The notes under the pieces are model-generated. The model did not search any database. It saw only the letters and a program-made list of their open reading frames with translations, and was not told the origin of the DNA. A stretch of 64,000 nt of DNA from NCBI GenBank assembly GCA_963677175.2, contig CAXXES010000007.1:124001-188000 (forward strand). The letters run 5' to 3'. Source of the stretch: Sunxiuqinia sp963677175. GTDB taxonomy: Bacteria > Bacteroidota > Bacteroidia > Bacteroidales > Prolixibacteraceae. The position numbers and the translations under genes are program-made. Every line of letters begins with the position of its first letter. Within the stretch, counting starts at the first letter, position 1. Below are positions 43,713 through 52,595 of the stretch, in pieces.

Positions 43713-45485
43713 ATGAATGAACACATGAAAAATACGATTAAGCAAGAGCAGGGACCAAACTTGTTTGAGGTCCTGCCGGGCGTGAGTAATTTGCGCAAAG
43801 CGAAAAAAAGGAAGGCTTCGTACAAAACGCAAATCCTGTTTCTGTTAGGGATTTTGACAATGTTCCTTCCATCCTGTTCGGATGATGATGACGTGACCGA
43901 TACCGGTACGCCAACCATTGAGTTTTCCTCTGCCGAATACAAAGTGAAAGTATTGAAAGAGGTAACATTAACAGCCACGGTAAGTCATGCCGGCAATCCA
44001 ATCTTTTCCTGGAAGCAGGACGGGATTATTGTCTCGACCGACACCACCTATGTATTTAATGCAGAAAAAACCGGTGAATATTTTCTTACGTTCAGGGTCG
44101 ATGCCGATAACGGTTCGCTCGAGAAACAGGTAAAAGTTACCGTAAGCGATAAACTTCCACCGGAAATAACGATCGGATCGACCTTTGCCGCTTATACCGG
44201 TAAAGACCTTGAAATAGCTCCGTCTGCGGTGCTGAACAACGACGAGGCGACCTATGTGTGGCGCCTGAATGGGGAAGTTGTCAGCGAAACCGGCAGTTAC
44301 ACGTTTTACCAAACAGAAATTGGCACCTACCAGCTGACATTAAAAGTGGTCAACGAAGACGGTATGGACCTGAAAAACATACTGGTCAGCGTATTGCCGG
44401 CTCCCGTTCCGGAACTTTTCTTTGATGATGGCCGTTACCGCCTTGAATCGGGCAAATCGGCTATCAGGCGTTTCAGCGTGCCTCTGGGAAAGAGCCTGGT
44501 GATGGCTCCCGTGATCAGTAACATGAGCGACAATACGACATTTGAATGGACCGTGGATGGTGTTGCACAAAGCTCAACAACCGAATACCTCACCTTCACC
44601 CCTTCAGCTAAAGGAACTTACACGGTCACGGTCACCGGCACGGATGGCTCAGCCACGGCAAGTGCCACGGCAAGCGTTGAATGTGTGGATGTGGAGGGTA
44701 CTTATTACCGGGAAGTCACTAAAAGCAGCTCGGCAAAAATGAATTACCTGTATGAATATGTGCCGGCCCCGGGCCAGTTTATCAATTACCAGCAGGGAAC
44801 CACCATGGAGGGGGTCAGGCAAAGCCTGCAGGCGTCCCTCTCGGTTGGCATGATCGGGGCTTACGGAGGTTATTTCATCACTGGCTTCGACCACAGCATC
44901 AGCGATGAAGACGGAGCTGACCTGCATATCGGGGGAAATGCGTTCCAAGGGTGGTCCGAACCCGGCATTGTCTGGGTCATGCAGGACGAGAATGGCGACG
45001 GTCAGCCCAACGACACCTGGTATGAGCTGAAAGGCAGCGAAACCGGGAAGCCCGAAACCAAACAGCGTTATGCCATCACTTATTACAAGCCCAAGGCCCC
45101 GAGGGAAAACGTGTTATGGACCGACAACCTGGGCAGGATAAATTCGGTGGATATTAATGGTTATCACATGCAGGACTATTACTTCCCGATGTTTATCACC
45201 GAAGACTCCTATACCCTTTGCGGGACGTGCCTGGCTTCCACCATGACGATCGGTGATCTTGAAACAAGTCCCGGGTATGATTGGGGATATGTAGACAATT
45301 ATGGTCTCGTACCGGCCGAAAATGCCCTGTTCGATATCAGTAACGCCATTCAGATAGACGGCAGCGCCGCACACCTGGAATACATCGATTTCGTGAAAGT
45401 GCATACGGCCATGACCGGGAAAGGCACTGCGGTGGGAGAAATTTCGTGCGAAGCAGGCACACCCTACGATTATCATATTAAATAA
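43713..45485 (+). CDS. PKD-type surface lipoprotein of the B12 operon
   Basis: 590 residues. It has an unusually long basic leader before the hydrophobic segment and lipobox FLPSC (Cys55), then DDDD. Two to three PKD/Ig-like domains lie at about 65-330 (FSWKQDGIIVSTDTTYVFNAEKTGEYFLTF, ATYVWRLNGEVVSETGSYTF and FEWTVDGVAQSS-type repeats, given in pieces). A C-terminal domain of about 250 residues (GYFITGFDHSI, DENGDGQPNDTWYELKGSE) is of a type I know from Bacteroidota B12 loci. It is probably surface-exposed and may bind cobalamin or extend the capture complex. Confidence 0.75.
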   Translation: MNEHMKNTIKQEQGPNLFEVLPGVSNLRKAKKRKASYKTQILFLLGILTMFLPSCSDDDDVTDTGTPTIEFSSAEYKVKVLKEVTLTATVSHAGNPIFSWKQDGIIVSTDTTYVFNAEKTGEYFLTFRVDADNGSLEKQVKVTVSDKLPPEITIGSTFAAYTGKDLEIAPSAVLNNDEATYVWRLNGEVVSETGSYTFYQTEIGTYQLTLKVVNEDGMDLKNILVSVLPAPVPELFFDDGRYRLESGKSAIRRFSVPLGKSLVMAPVISNMSDNTTFEWTVDGVAQSSTTEYLTFTPSAKGTYTVTVTGTDGSATASATASVECVDVEGTYYREVTKSSSAKMNYLYEYVPAPGQFINYQQGTTMEGVRQSLQASLSVGMIGAYGGYFITGFDHSISDEDGADLHIGGNAFQGWSEPGIVWVMQDENGDGQPNDTWYELKGSETGKPETKQRYAITYYKPKAPRENVLWTDNLGRINSVDINGYHMQDYYFPMFITEDSYTLCGTCLASTMTIGDLETSPGYDWGYVDNYGLVPAENALFDISNAIQIDGSAAHLEYIDFVKVHTAMTGKGTAVGEISCEAGTPYDYHIK

Positions 45486-45507
45486 CATCAAAGACAAAGA
45501 ATAAAAG

Positions 45508-47625
45508 ATGAATACTTTATACATCAAATCTTTTCTGTCCGGGATATTCCTTGCTTTTTTGCTGGCCGGATGCCAGGACGACGACGATCTGTTCTCCGGA
45601 CAGGACAACTTTATCACGGCTCTCAGCCTGGAGCAGGGCGGAACAGCTTACCATGCATCTTTTCTGGGCGACTCCATCATCGTAACCGTGCCTGATAACG
45701 TGTCGCTGAAAGGAGCGACTGTATCTTATACCCTCAGCGAAAATGCTTCGGTCAAACCCGACCCGGCATCTGTCTCCAACTGGGATGAGGAAATGCTCTT
45801 TGCCGTAAAGTCCTGGAACGGAACCCAGAAAACATATCGTTATACGATAAACAGGAACAGCATTGACACCAAAGGCACGGTTGTTCTTTCCACACAGGAA
45901 GAGGTGGATGCTTTTGGTGAACTGGGGGTCACCTCCATTTCCGGGAACCTGATCATCGGACAAAAAACAGGGGCTGATTCCATCACCTCGCTGGCTGCCT
46001 TGTATCAACTGAAGGAAGTAGCTTATTCGCTAGTCATCCACCCGACTTATGCGGCCGGGGAAATTGTGGGCCTTGATGCCCTGAAAAGGGTTGGAGGAGA
46101 GATCAATATTACATCAGTCGAAAAACTGTCTGATGTTGAATTTCCGGGTCTGGAGGTGGCGGGAAGCATTTCATTCACCAGCCGCCACATGTACACCGTT
46201 GCATTTCCCGCGTTGGTCCGCGTAACAAACAGAATAAACATCAATTGCCCACTGAACAGTATTTCTTTTCCCGCTCTGCAACAAGCAGAGGGGGCGCTGA
46301 ATATTTCCGACTCTTATTCAGGAGGGATGCTCTCGCGGTTGTCCTTCCCGATGCTCAAAGAAGCAGGAAGTATGGCGATCCTCCAGTTAGTCAGCGCAAC
46401 CAGGCTTGAAGCGCCGGAACTGGAACAGTGTGCCGATCTGAATCTTTCCTATCTGAACAGCCTGGAGATGATCTACTTCCCGAAACTGCGGGAGGTAACC
46501 GGAAAAATAACCTTTCCCACCACCTCTAAACTGACCGAGCTAAGTTTTCCCGCACTGGAAAAAGCCGGGGGACTGGATATCCGGGATGGCAATATCTCTT
46601 CTTTTGATTTTCCGTCCCTCGCTGAAATTTCCAATGACCTGTTCATGCAACGCCTTGCCCTTGAAAACCTGGATTGTTTCGGCGCGCTTACGGCCATTGG
46701 AGGAACGCTGGAAATCAACAACTTTTCAAACATGAAGACATTTACGCCGCCACCTTCGTTAAAAAGAGCAGGCAAGCTGGCTTTCTCTTATTACGCGGCG
46801 ACACCTCCCGAAGAGATCGACCTTAGCGGCATGGACATCGGGGAACTGTCTGTAGCCGGATCCGTGCTGACAGGGACAAAGATCAAAGGTGATGACGAAT
46901 TCAACGGGACACTGACTATCGATGCATCGGCCTCGGTGCCTTCCGGTAAAACAGCGGTTTTCCCTTCCCTCGAAGGCTTTAGCGTCGTGGATTCTCTTTC
47001 TTTCGGCGGTTACATCTCATACCTTCAGGTCATTGATGCCAGAGGCATCAGGAAGATCAAAAAAGGGCTACGCATACCCAATGGCAACGAAGCGGAATTT
47101 TACATGCCTGATCTGGAAGAAGTGGGTGGTGATTTCATAATTTCCTCCATGGGTTCGCTCGCTGGTGAAAGACTGGAATTCCCGAAACTCCAGACCATTG
47201 CCGGTAATTTCGATGTAGCCATCCTTTCCATGAATGTCAGGTCGCTGAGCTTTCCTATGCTGGAGTCGGTCGGTGGTTACCTGGAACTGAATACCGGCTA
47301 TGTATTTGACCTTTCCTGGGCAGGTATCCTTTACCAATATTGCCTTTCTTCCGTTTCGTTCCCTTCGTTGAACACCATAAACGGCCGGCTGACCATTCAG
47401 GGCAACAGCGATTCCGAATCCAACAATCTGTTGACCAACCTGGACGGTTTTTCGGCGCTGATAAGCGTGGCAGGAGTTGAAGTAACTGGCCAGTCGGTAC
47501 TGGTTTCATATGAAGGTTTAAAAAATGCCCTGCCATCCTTTACCGCAGATGGCTGGGACGCGACAAACAATGCCTATAATCCGACTTATGAAGAACTAAG
47601 CTCAGGAACCTGGGTGCAACCTTAA
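45508..47625 (+). CDS. Leucine-rich surface lipoprotein, DUF5018-like N-domain, first of two
   Basis: 705 residues. Lipobox LLAGC (Cys22) is followed by QDDDD. The N-terminal DUF5018-like domain is at about 35-115 (SVKPDPASVSNWDEEMLFAVKS-type strand, then QKTYRYTINR). About twenty leucine-rich/receptor-L-like repeats then follow with a core like LEFPKLxxIxG (FPALEKAGGLDI, FPSLAEISNDLF), and a conserved C-terminal cap (SALISVAGVEV, YEGLKNALPSFTADGW, YNPTYEELSSG). It is part of the cobalamin-riboswitch operon, 22 bases after the PKD gene. Function unknown; a surface binding role is inferred. Confidence 0.8.
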   Translation: MNTLYIKSFLSGIFLAFLLAGCQDDDDLFSGQDNFITALSLEQGGTAYHASFLGDSIIVTVPDNVSLKGATVSYTLSENASVKPDPASVSNWDEEMLFAVKSWNGTQKTYRYTINRNSIDTKGTVVLSTQEEVDAFGELGVTSISGNLIIGQKTGADSITSLAALYQLKEVAYSLVIHPTYAAGEIVGLDALKRVGGEINITSVEKLSDVEFPGLEVAGSISFTSRHMYTVAFPALVRVTNRININCPLNSISFPALQQAEGALNISDSYSGGMLSRLSFPMLKEAGSMAILQLVSATRLEAPELEQCADLNLSYLNSLEMIYFPKLREVTGKITFPTTSKLTELSFPALEKAGGLDIRDGNISSFDFPSLAEISNDLFMQRLALENLDCFGALTAIGGTLEINNFSNMKTFTPPPSLKRAGKLAFSYYAATPPEEIDLSGMDIGELSVAGSVLTGTKIKGDDEFNGTLTIDASASVPSGKTAVFPSLEGFSVVDSLSFGGYISYLQVIDARGIRKIKKGLRIPNGNEAEFYMPDLEEVGGDFIISSMGSLAGERLEFPKLQTIAGNFDVAILSMNVRSLSFPMLESVGGYLELNTGYVFDLSWAGILYQYCLSSVSFPSLNTINGRLTIQGNSDSESNNLLTNLDGFSALISVAGVEVTGQSVLVSYEGLKNALPSFTADGWDATNNAYNPTYEELSSGTWVQP

Positions 47626-47643
47626 AAAAAAACAATCAATCAA

Positions 47644-49779
47644 ATGAAGATGAATTTTAATAAGATAAAAACATGGGGTTCTGCTGTGCTGGTGGCCATG
47701 AGCATATTCTTGTCGGCCTGCAACGACGACAGCCCGTTCAGCGGAACCGATCACGCGATCGCATCTTTTGAATTACAGAAAGATGGAACTGTGCTGGAAG
47801 CATTGATTTCGGACAACAGCATTACGATAAACGCAGGGGTAAACTTTTCGCTGGAAGGAGCAACTGCATCGGTTGTGATCAGCGAAAATGCATCCATCTC
47901 TCCCGGCCCGTCCACGATTACCGACTGGGACAATGCGCATAGCTTTACGGTTACCGCCCATAACGGCGAAAGTAAAACTTACACCTATGCCGTGGTACGT
48001 ACCGATGTCGTAAACGAAGGAAATGTGGTTCTCACAAACCAGGAGGAAGTAGAAGTCTTTGCTGCCCGGGGAATCACAAAACTGGAAGGCAACCTGGTGA
48101 TTGGTTCGCCCGAAGGCGAAGATTCCATTTCAACACTGGAAGCTTTATCCGGATTGAAGATAATTACTTCATCGTTGGTCATTAACCCGACTTTTTCCGG
48201 CGCCAATCTGAGCGGGTTGGACAAACTGGAACAAGTCGGTGCTATTGAGATTGGAGCCGTTGAAAACCTGAAAGATGCCGGTTTTCCCGCATTGAAATCG
48301 ATCCTGTCAGGGCTTACCATTAAAAGATCGAAAATAACTTCTCTCGAATTTCCGGTGTTGGAAAACGTCGATAACAGCATTGACTTGGAGTACAACGATT
48401 CAATTACAGGTATTGTATGCCCCAAACTAAAAACAGTTATTGGTGATATTATCCTGAGCGGAAGTTATGGAAACAAAGCCAGGCTGGAAACCATTGAATT
48501 GCCTGAACTGGAACAAATTTATGGCACATTGAACGTGCATGATCTGCCTGTTTTGAGGTCTCTTGATTTGCCTTCTCTAAGCCAGATCAAAGATTGCTAT
48601 ATTACCGGTTCAGATCGCCTTAAATCTGTTTCAGCTCCTTCTCTTCAGATTATTTCCGGTAAACTTACGATCTATGCTCCGGGATTAACCGCCATGGATT
48701 TTAGTTCGTTAAAAGAAATCGGAGGTGATGTTTATCTGAACAAATTATTTTTACTGACCGGGCTTGAAGGCCTGGGATCGCTGGAAACAGTGGAAGGTTT
48801 TTTCCAGATTGTGAATCTGGCTGCTCTTGAAAACCTGGACGGCTTAAGCAAGCTGGGTTTCGCCGGCCGGTTGCAATTAGATAACCTGGAATCTCTGGCC
48901 GGCCTTGGAGGCCTCTCTTCTTTGAAAGAAGTAAATACGCTGTACGTTAGCGATGTCCCGTTCCAGTCATTTTCCGAATTGTCTGCTTTGGAGTCGGTGC
49001 AGAATTTGTATCTCACCGGTGCGAATGTTGAAACCGTGAAAGAGATTGACGTTTCACAGCTTGAAGGTTTGAGCGATTTGAAAATTCAGCACTTTGACAG
49101 CCCGGTCAGGATAAAAGGGCCTGATCATTTCGATGGGGATTTTTACCTAGAGGATGTTAATCTCAGTTCATTGGACGGCTTTAAAGTTATTGCTTCGTTT
49201 ACCTTGCGGTTCAGTTCCCATCCCCCTGAAGCAGCAGAAGAATTTAACATTGAAAAAGTAAGCGGAAATTTTACGCTAAGCACTCAAGGCTTCCCGGGCT
49301 TAAGTTTTCCTTTACTGGAGAGCGTTGACGGAACGCTAACTATACAAGGAACAACGAACCCGGCCCTCCCGAAACTAAAAAGCGTTGGAAAGCTCGTCTC
49401 TGAAGTGAAATTTGCAAGTGGCGGAATACTTAGCTTTACCGCCCTGGAAACAGTAAATGGTGATTGTACCATATATACACAACAATACCAGGGATATATT
49501 GACGAGGTACAAATGCCCCGTCTGAAAACGGTTGGAGGTATCCTGCTAGTAGGAAGTTCCGATCCGTACTATGTAAATCAAACGCTGAGCAATCTGGATG
49601 GCTTTTCCTCGTTAACAAGTGTAGGAGGAGTAACCCTGCGATACAATGCCGCTCTCACTGATTATTCGGGACTGACAAACGTTATTTCTTCTTTAAACGA
49701 TGCGAACTGGACCGTAAGCAGCAATGCCTATAACCCAACCTACCAGGACCTGTTGGACGGGAAATGGGTCATGCCCTGA
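47644..49779 (+). CDS. Leucine-rich surface lipoprotein, DUF5018-like N-domain, second of two
   Basis: 711 residues, a paralogue of the preceding gene. Lipobox FLSAC (Cys26) is followed by a DUF5018-like domain (about 35-120: SISPGPSTITDWDNAHSFTVTA). Leucine-rich repeats (FPALKSILSGLTI, LPSLSQIKDCYI, LEGLGSLETVEGFF) lead to the C-terminal cap (SNLDGFSSLTSVGG, YSGLTNVISSL, YNPTYQDLLDGKW). That cap is the part best matched by the pseudogene at 20592. It starts 18 bases after its partner and is last in the operon. The two proteins may form a pair or offer different ligands. Confidence 0.8.
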   Translation: MKMNFNKIKTWGSAVLVAMSIFLSACNDDSPFSGTDHAIASFELQKDGTVLEALISDNSITINAGVNFSLEGATASVVISENASISPGPSTITDWDNAHSFTVTAHNGESKTYTYAVVRTDVVNEGNVVLTNQEEVEVFAARGITKLEGNLVIGSPEGEDSISTLEALSGLKIITSSLVINPTFSGANLSGLDKLEQVGAIEIGAVENLKDAGFPALKSILSGLTIKRSKITSLEFPVLENVDNSIDLEYNDSITGIVCPKLKTVIGDIILSGSYGNKARLETIELPELEQIYGTLNVHDLPVLRSLDLPSLSQIKDCYITGSDRLKSVSAPSLQIISGKLTIYAPGLTAMDFSSLKEIGGDVYLNKLFLLTGLEGLGSLETVEGFFQIVNLAALENLDGLSKLGFAGRLQLDNLESLAGLGGLSSLKEVNTLYVSDVPFQSFSELSALESVQNLYLTGANVETVKEIDVSQLEGLSDLKIQHFDSPVRIKGPDHFDGDFYLEDVNLSSLDGFKVIASFTLRFSSHPPEAAEEFNIEKVSGNFTLSTQGFPGLSFPLLESVDGTLTIQGTTNPALPKLKSVGKLVSEVKFASGGILSFTALETVNGDCTIYTQQYQGYIDEVQMPRLKTVGGILLVGSSDPYYVNQTLSNLDGFSSLTSVGGVTLRYNAALTDYSGLTNVISSLNDANWTVSSNAYNPTYQDLLDGKWVMP

Positions 49780-49824
49780 ATGACGAAATAACCACAAAAA
49801 ACCCGTTTAGAAGCTGTACTGAAT

Positions 49825-49854
49825 AATCCCTTCCGTTCGTGTACGGAAGGGATT
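49825..49854 (+). terminator. Hairpin at the end of the B12 operon
   Basis: The 12-bp perfect stem AATCCCTTCCGT / ACGGAAGGGATT has a 6-base loop, 45 bases past the last stop. There is no T run after it, so it may stop transcription weakly or protect the 3' end. Confidence 0.6.
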
Positions 49855-50012
49855 ACGGCACAGCAACCAAAGCCCCTACCCCTACTCCGGCGGCCTGAAG
49901 CATCAAATTATGCAAGTCGGTATTAACACAAACGGTTTAAACAACTCACTCCCCTGATTAAACATAGCTAATTTAATATGATCAAACAAATAACTCATTC
50001 CTGACCAATTAG
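49853..50012 (-). pseudogene. C-terminal fragment of an alkaline phosphatase gene
   Basis: On the minus strand the frame reads NWSGMSYLFDHIKLAMFNQGSELFKPFV, described in two pieces (NWSGMSYLFDHIKLAM and FNQGSELFKPFV). After a frameshift it reads NTDLHNLMLQAAGVGVGAL and ends with a stop at 49853. It aligns with the end of the intact phosphatase at 33497 (YWSGMNHSADYVELAM, GPGSEALPMFVKNSDLHNFML). Divergence is considerable, so it derives from a paralogue, not a recent copy. Confidence 0.8.
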
Positions 50013-50032
50013 GTCGTAAGTCATAAGACACA

Positions 50033-50102
50033 AGTCATACTTCCATCAAAAGCCTCAATATGATCGACGGTTATTTGTACCCCAATGTAAGCTTTTTACT
50101 GT
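50033..50102 (-). pseudogene. 70-bp fragment of a DtxR-type gene
   Basis: It matches the region around 23740-23812 inside the intact DtxR/MntR gene base for base with only about seven differences and one deleted base. The orientation is the same (gene on minus). It codes for nothing alone and is bounded on both sides by other gene fragments. Confidence 0.85.
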
Positions 50103-50106
50103 TAAA

Positions 50107-50187
50107 AAAAACAATCGGTGAATACCCTGGGCTCTTTTATCCAACATGATTGGAAATCGGAAAAGGTGAATCTTTCGCTGGGGCTTG
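50107..50187 (+). pseudogene. 80-bp fragment of the TonB receptor gene
   Basis: It matches about 26598-26677 inside the receptor at 25229, with four or so mismatches in 80 bases. Together with the DtxR fragment just before it, the orientation and order of the 23.6-27.6 kb locus are preserved, with about 2.8 kb removed between them. The remaining 30 bases before the permease stop are not recognised. Confidence 0.85.
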
Positions 50188-50217
50188 TCGCCATTTATTA
50201 TCTCAATACGAACTTCT

Positions 50218-51612
50218 TCAAACAACTTTGTCTCTCTCTTTTTTGGAAGTTTTGATGTCTTTTTGGAATGCTGGTTTTAGGAAATTTGGCTTGGACCCGA
50301 GTGCTACGTCAATGCAAAGCCGTCCCTTTTTTCTTTTATTCAGTGGGTAAGTAATTGCGCCTGTTACCAAAATGCCAGACCCGATCAGGGTTTCGACCGG
50401 GTTGGTCTTCAATGCAAAGAAGATGATCCACCCGGACAGCGCGAGGAATAGCAGTTGGAACAGTGGGAATGCGGGACTTCTAAACCCGTTCTGTGGTTTT
50501 CCCCGGTTCCTGTAGCGTAAAACAAAAACGCCGGCCACAACCATCGCCGACGATAATGTAAGCAGCAATCCGCAGTAGATCATGATCTGCTCAAACGTTC
50601 CGGTCAGCAACAGGAGGGTGCTTATGGCAAATTGCAGCCATAAGGCGCGCACGGGGATCCCTTTCCGGTTACTTCGGAAAAAACGCCAGAAAGGATGTTC
50701 TTCCGCCATCTTGGCTGTAACCCTGGAGCCGACCCAAACCATGGCACTGACCCCGGAGATTAGGAAAACCGATATCGCTACGTTAAAAACCCCGGCGACT
50801 GTGTCACTGAACAGGTATCCTGCAGTGATGGAACCTATGTCCAGCTGGCCTTTCAGGTGTTCTGAAGGAACATGTTTAAGGAAGACGTATTGCAGCAAAA
50901 CATACATAACAGTTACCGTCAGCGTACCGTAAATGAGCGCCCGGGACAGATCTTTTCCCGGATTACGGAATTCTTCCGTGATATAAGCAGCAGCATTCCA
51001 TCCCGAATAGGAGTAACTCACATAGATCAGGGCAACGGCAAATGCCGGGGAAGCAATCTCCGCCCGAAAAGAGGAGATAAAGTTAATGGCATTCTCCCCG
51101 GCTGGGGTGAACAGCCCCACCAGGATAAAAAGGACAATCAGCACAATTTTCAGGGAGGTGGTGAAAAGCTGAAACCTTGAACTGGACCGGATGCTGATGG
51201 AATGAACAAAGGTGATCAGCGCCATCAGTATGATCCCTGAAAACGGATTATTCAAGGCTTTCACGGGAAAGTATTCCAGCAGGGCAATGACTGCCAGGGC
51301 GATTGGCGCTGCGAAACCTACCGAAATTGAAACCCATCCGGAAAGATACCCGACAAACGGATGGTACATTTCGGAAAGAAAAGCATATTCCCCACCTGAT
51401 TTTCTGATCTGCGTACCAACCTCCGCATAGCTGAAAGCGCCTGACAAGGCCAGCAAGCCTCCCAGAAGCCACAAGGTTAAGATCGTCCCGGTATTGTTCA
51501 GGTCAACCAATTGAAACCCCAGACTGGTGAATACACCGGCCCCGATCATGTTGGCAATCACGATCGACATGCCCGTGTAAACACTGATCTTACTTGTTTT
51601 TTTTATTGTCAC
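50218..51612 (-). CDS. APC-superfamily amino acid permease
   Basis: 464 residues, about twelve hydrophobic helices. Helix 1 contains GMSIVIANMIGAGVFTSLGF, the unwound glycine-rich substrate site of APC transporters. GGEYAFLSEMYHPFVGYLSGW follows as in the LAT/AGT groups (quoted only to show position, residues about 72-92). It probably imports or exchanges an amino acid across the inner membrane. It is the last gene of the minus-strand operon headed by the TonB receptor at 60580, 65 bases after the lipoprotein gene, which would link it to use of peptide-derived amino acids. Confidence 0.88.
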   Translation of the reverse strand: MTIKKTSKISVYTGMSIVIANMIGAGVFTSLGFQLVDLNNTGTILTLWLLGGLLALSGAFSYAEVGTQIRKSGGEYAFLSEMYHPFVGYLSGWVSISVGFAAPIALAVIALLEYFPVKALNNPFSGIILMALITFVHSISIRSSSRFQLFTTSLKIVLIVLFILVGLFTPAGENAINFISSFRAEIASPAFAVALIYVSYSYSGWNAAAYITEEFRNPGKDLSRALIYGTLTVTVMYVLLQYVFLKHVPSEHLKGQLDIGSITAGYLFSDTVAGVFNVAISVFLISGVSAMVWVGSRVTAKMAEEHPFWRFFRSNRKGIPVRALWLQFAISTLLLLTGTFEQIMIYCGLLLTLSSAMVVAGVFVLRYRNRGKPQNGFRSPAFPLFQLLFLALSGWIIFFALKTNPVETLIGSGILVTGAITYPLNKRKKGRLCIDVALGSKPNFLKPAFQKDIKTSKKERDKVV

Positions 51613-51677
51613 GGAAGCTGTCTGGATAAGGGTGTCTTGTCGGGTTACAGGTATTTTCTTTTTCGGACGTCATCTTA

Positions 51678-52571
51678 CTATTCAATTTTGGGGCGAATGT
51701 GTGCCTTTTGAGAGATTTTTTGCTTGCTGACGTCCCGGAGGAGTTTGTACGATTGCAAGGTACTGTCTGCGTTTAAATAGGAACTCCGGATCTCCCTATA
51801 ATCATCCAGGACCTCCTTTGCCTGGTACCAGATGACCGAATCGACTTCGGCAGTCGGGGTATAACCGGTGGGATAGGCATAGACGAAATTTCCGGTTTCG
51901 GGCATCGCATAAGTCGGTATCCGGAAGAAATTCCGCTCAACAGATTCGCCAGTCTGCTCGTTTTGCATCCCTGCCCGGACAAAGAAATCGACCGCGTAGT
52001 CCGGGTACCCGAACAGGTAACCGTATCCCCTCCATCGTTCGCAGGGATCGCAGCTTTCGATCACCGTTGTCACTACATTCGGATCAGCTCCGGGAATAAG
52101 TCCGAATTGTCCGTAAAAGCTTTCCTTCTCCTTTAATAGTTTGTTTAGCTTATCCACGCTGATCACGCTGAGCTGGACGATCCTCCTGTTTTTTGAGGGC
52201 GACTGATAGGGTATCAAAATAAACTTCAGTCCGGGAAGTTCGATGGAATTGAGCGCCTGTTGGATAAAGGCCAGCCGGTCCAGGTACTTCCCATGCGTGG
52301 CCCGGTCCAGGATATTGGCACATGATGTTTTGGTCGAATCGTCATTGGCGATGGGAAAACTAAAGGTTACCAGCGAACTCATAGGCTTCAGGTCGCCCAC
52401 TAAGGTATATAGCGCTTCATTGTCGAGCCCTTTTTGTAAAATAGAATCGATGAAGTGAATCTGTTCCGGTGTGATTGCCCGGTGCGCGATCCTAGTTGTA
52501 TTTTTAGCAGTACTGCATGCCGCCAACAATGCGATGAACAGCAAAAAAATCGGCAATTGATTGATTTTCAT
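51678..52571 (-). CDS. Hypothetical lipoprotein
   Basis: 297 residues. Signal and lipobox LLAAC (Cys19) are followed by STAKNTTRIAHRAIT. A mixed alpha/beta body contains SPSKNRRIVQLSVISVDKLN and a short Cys motif, ESCDPCERWRGYGYLFGYPDYAVDFFV (CDPC near residue 176). No family is recognised. It sits 24 bases after the clan CD peptidase gene and 65 before the permease gene, so it belongs to the same operon. A partner or substrate-recognition subunit for the peptidase is one possibility, not shown. Confidence 0.7.
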   Translation of the reverse strand: MKINQLPIFLLFIALLAACSTAKNTTRIAHRAITPEQIHFIDSILQKGLDNEALYTLVGDLKPMSSLVTFSFPIANDDSTKTSCANILDRATHGKYLDRLAFIQQALNSIELPGLKFILIPYQSPSKNRRIVQLSVISVDKLNKLLKEKESFYGQFGLIPGADPNVVTTVIESCDPCERWRGYGYLFGYPDYAVDFFVRAGMQNEQTGESVERNFFRIPTYAMPETGNFVYAYPTGYTPTAEVDSVIWYQAKEVLDDYREIRSSYLNADSTLQSYKLLRDVSKQKISQKAHIRPKIE

Positions 52572-52595
52572 TATGATCTGTTTTGTGATTTCTGT

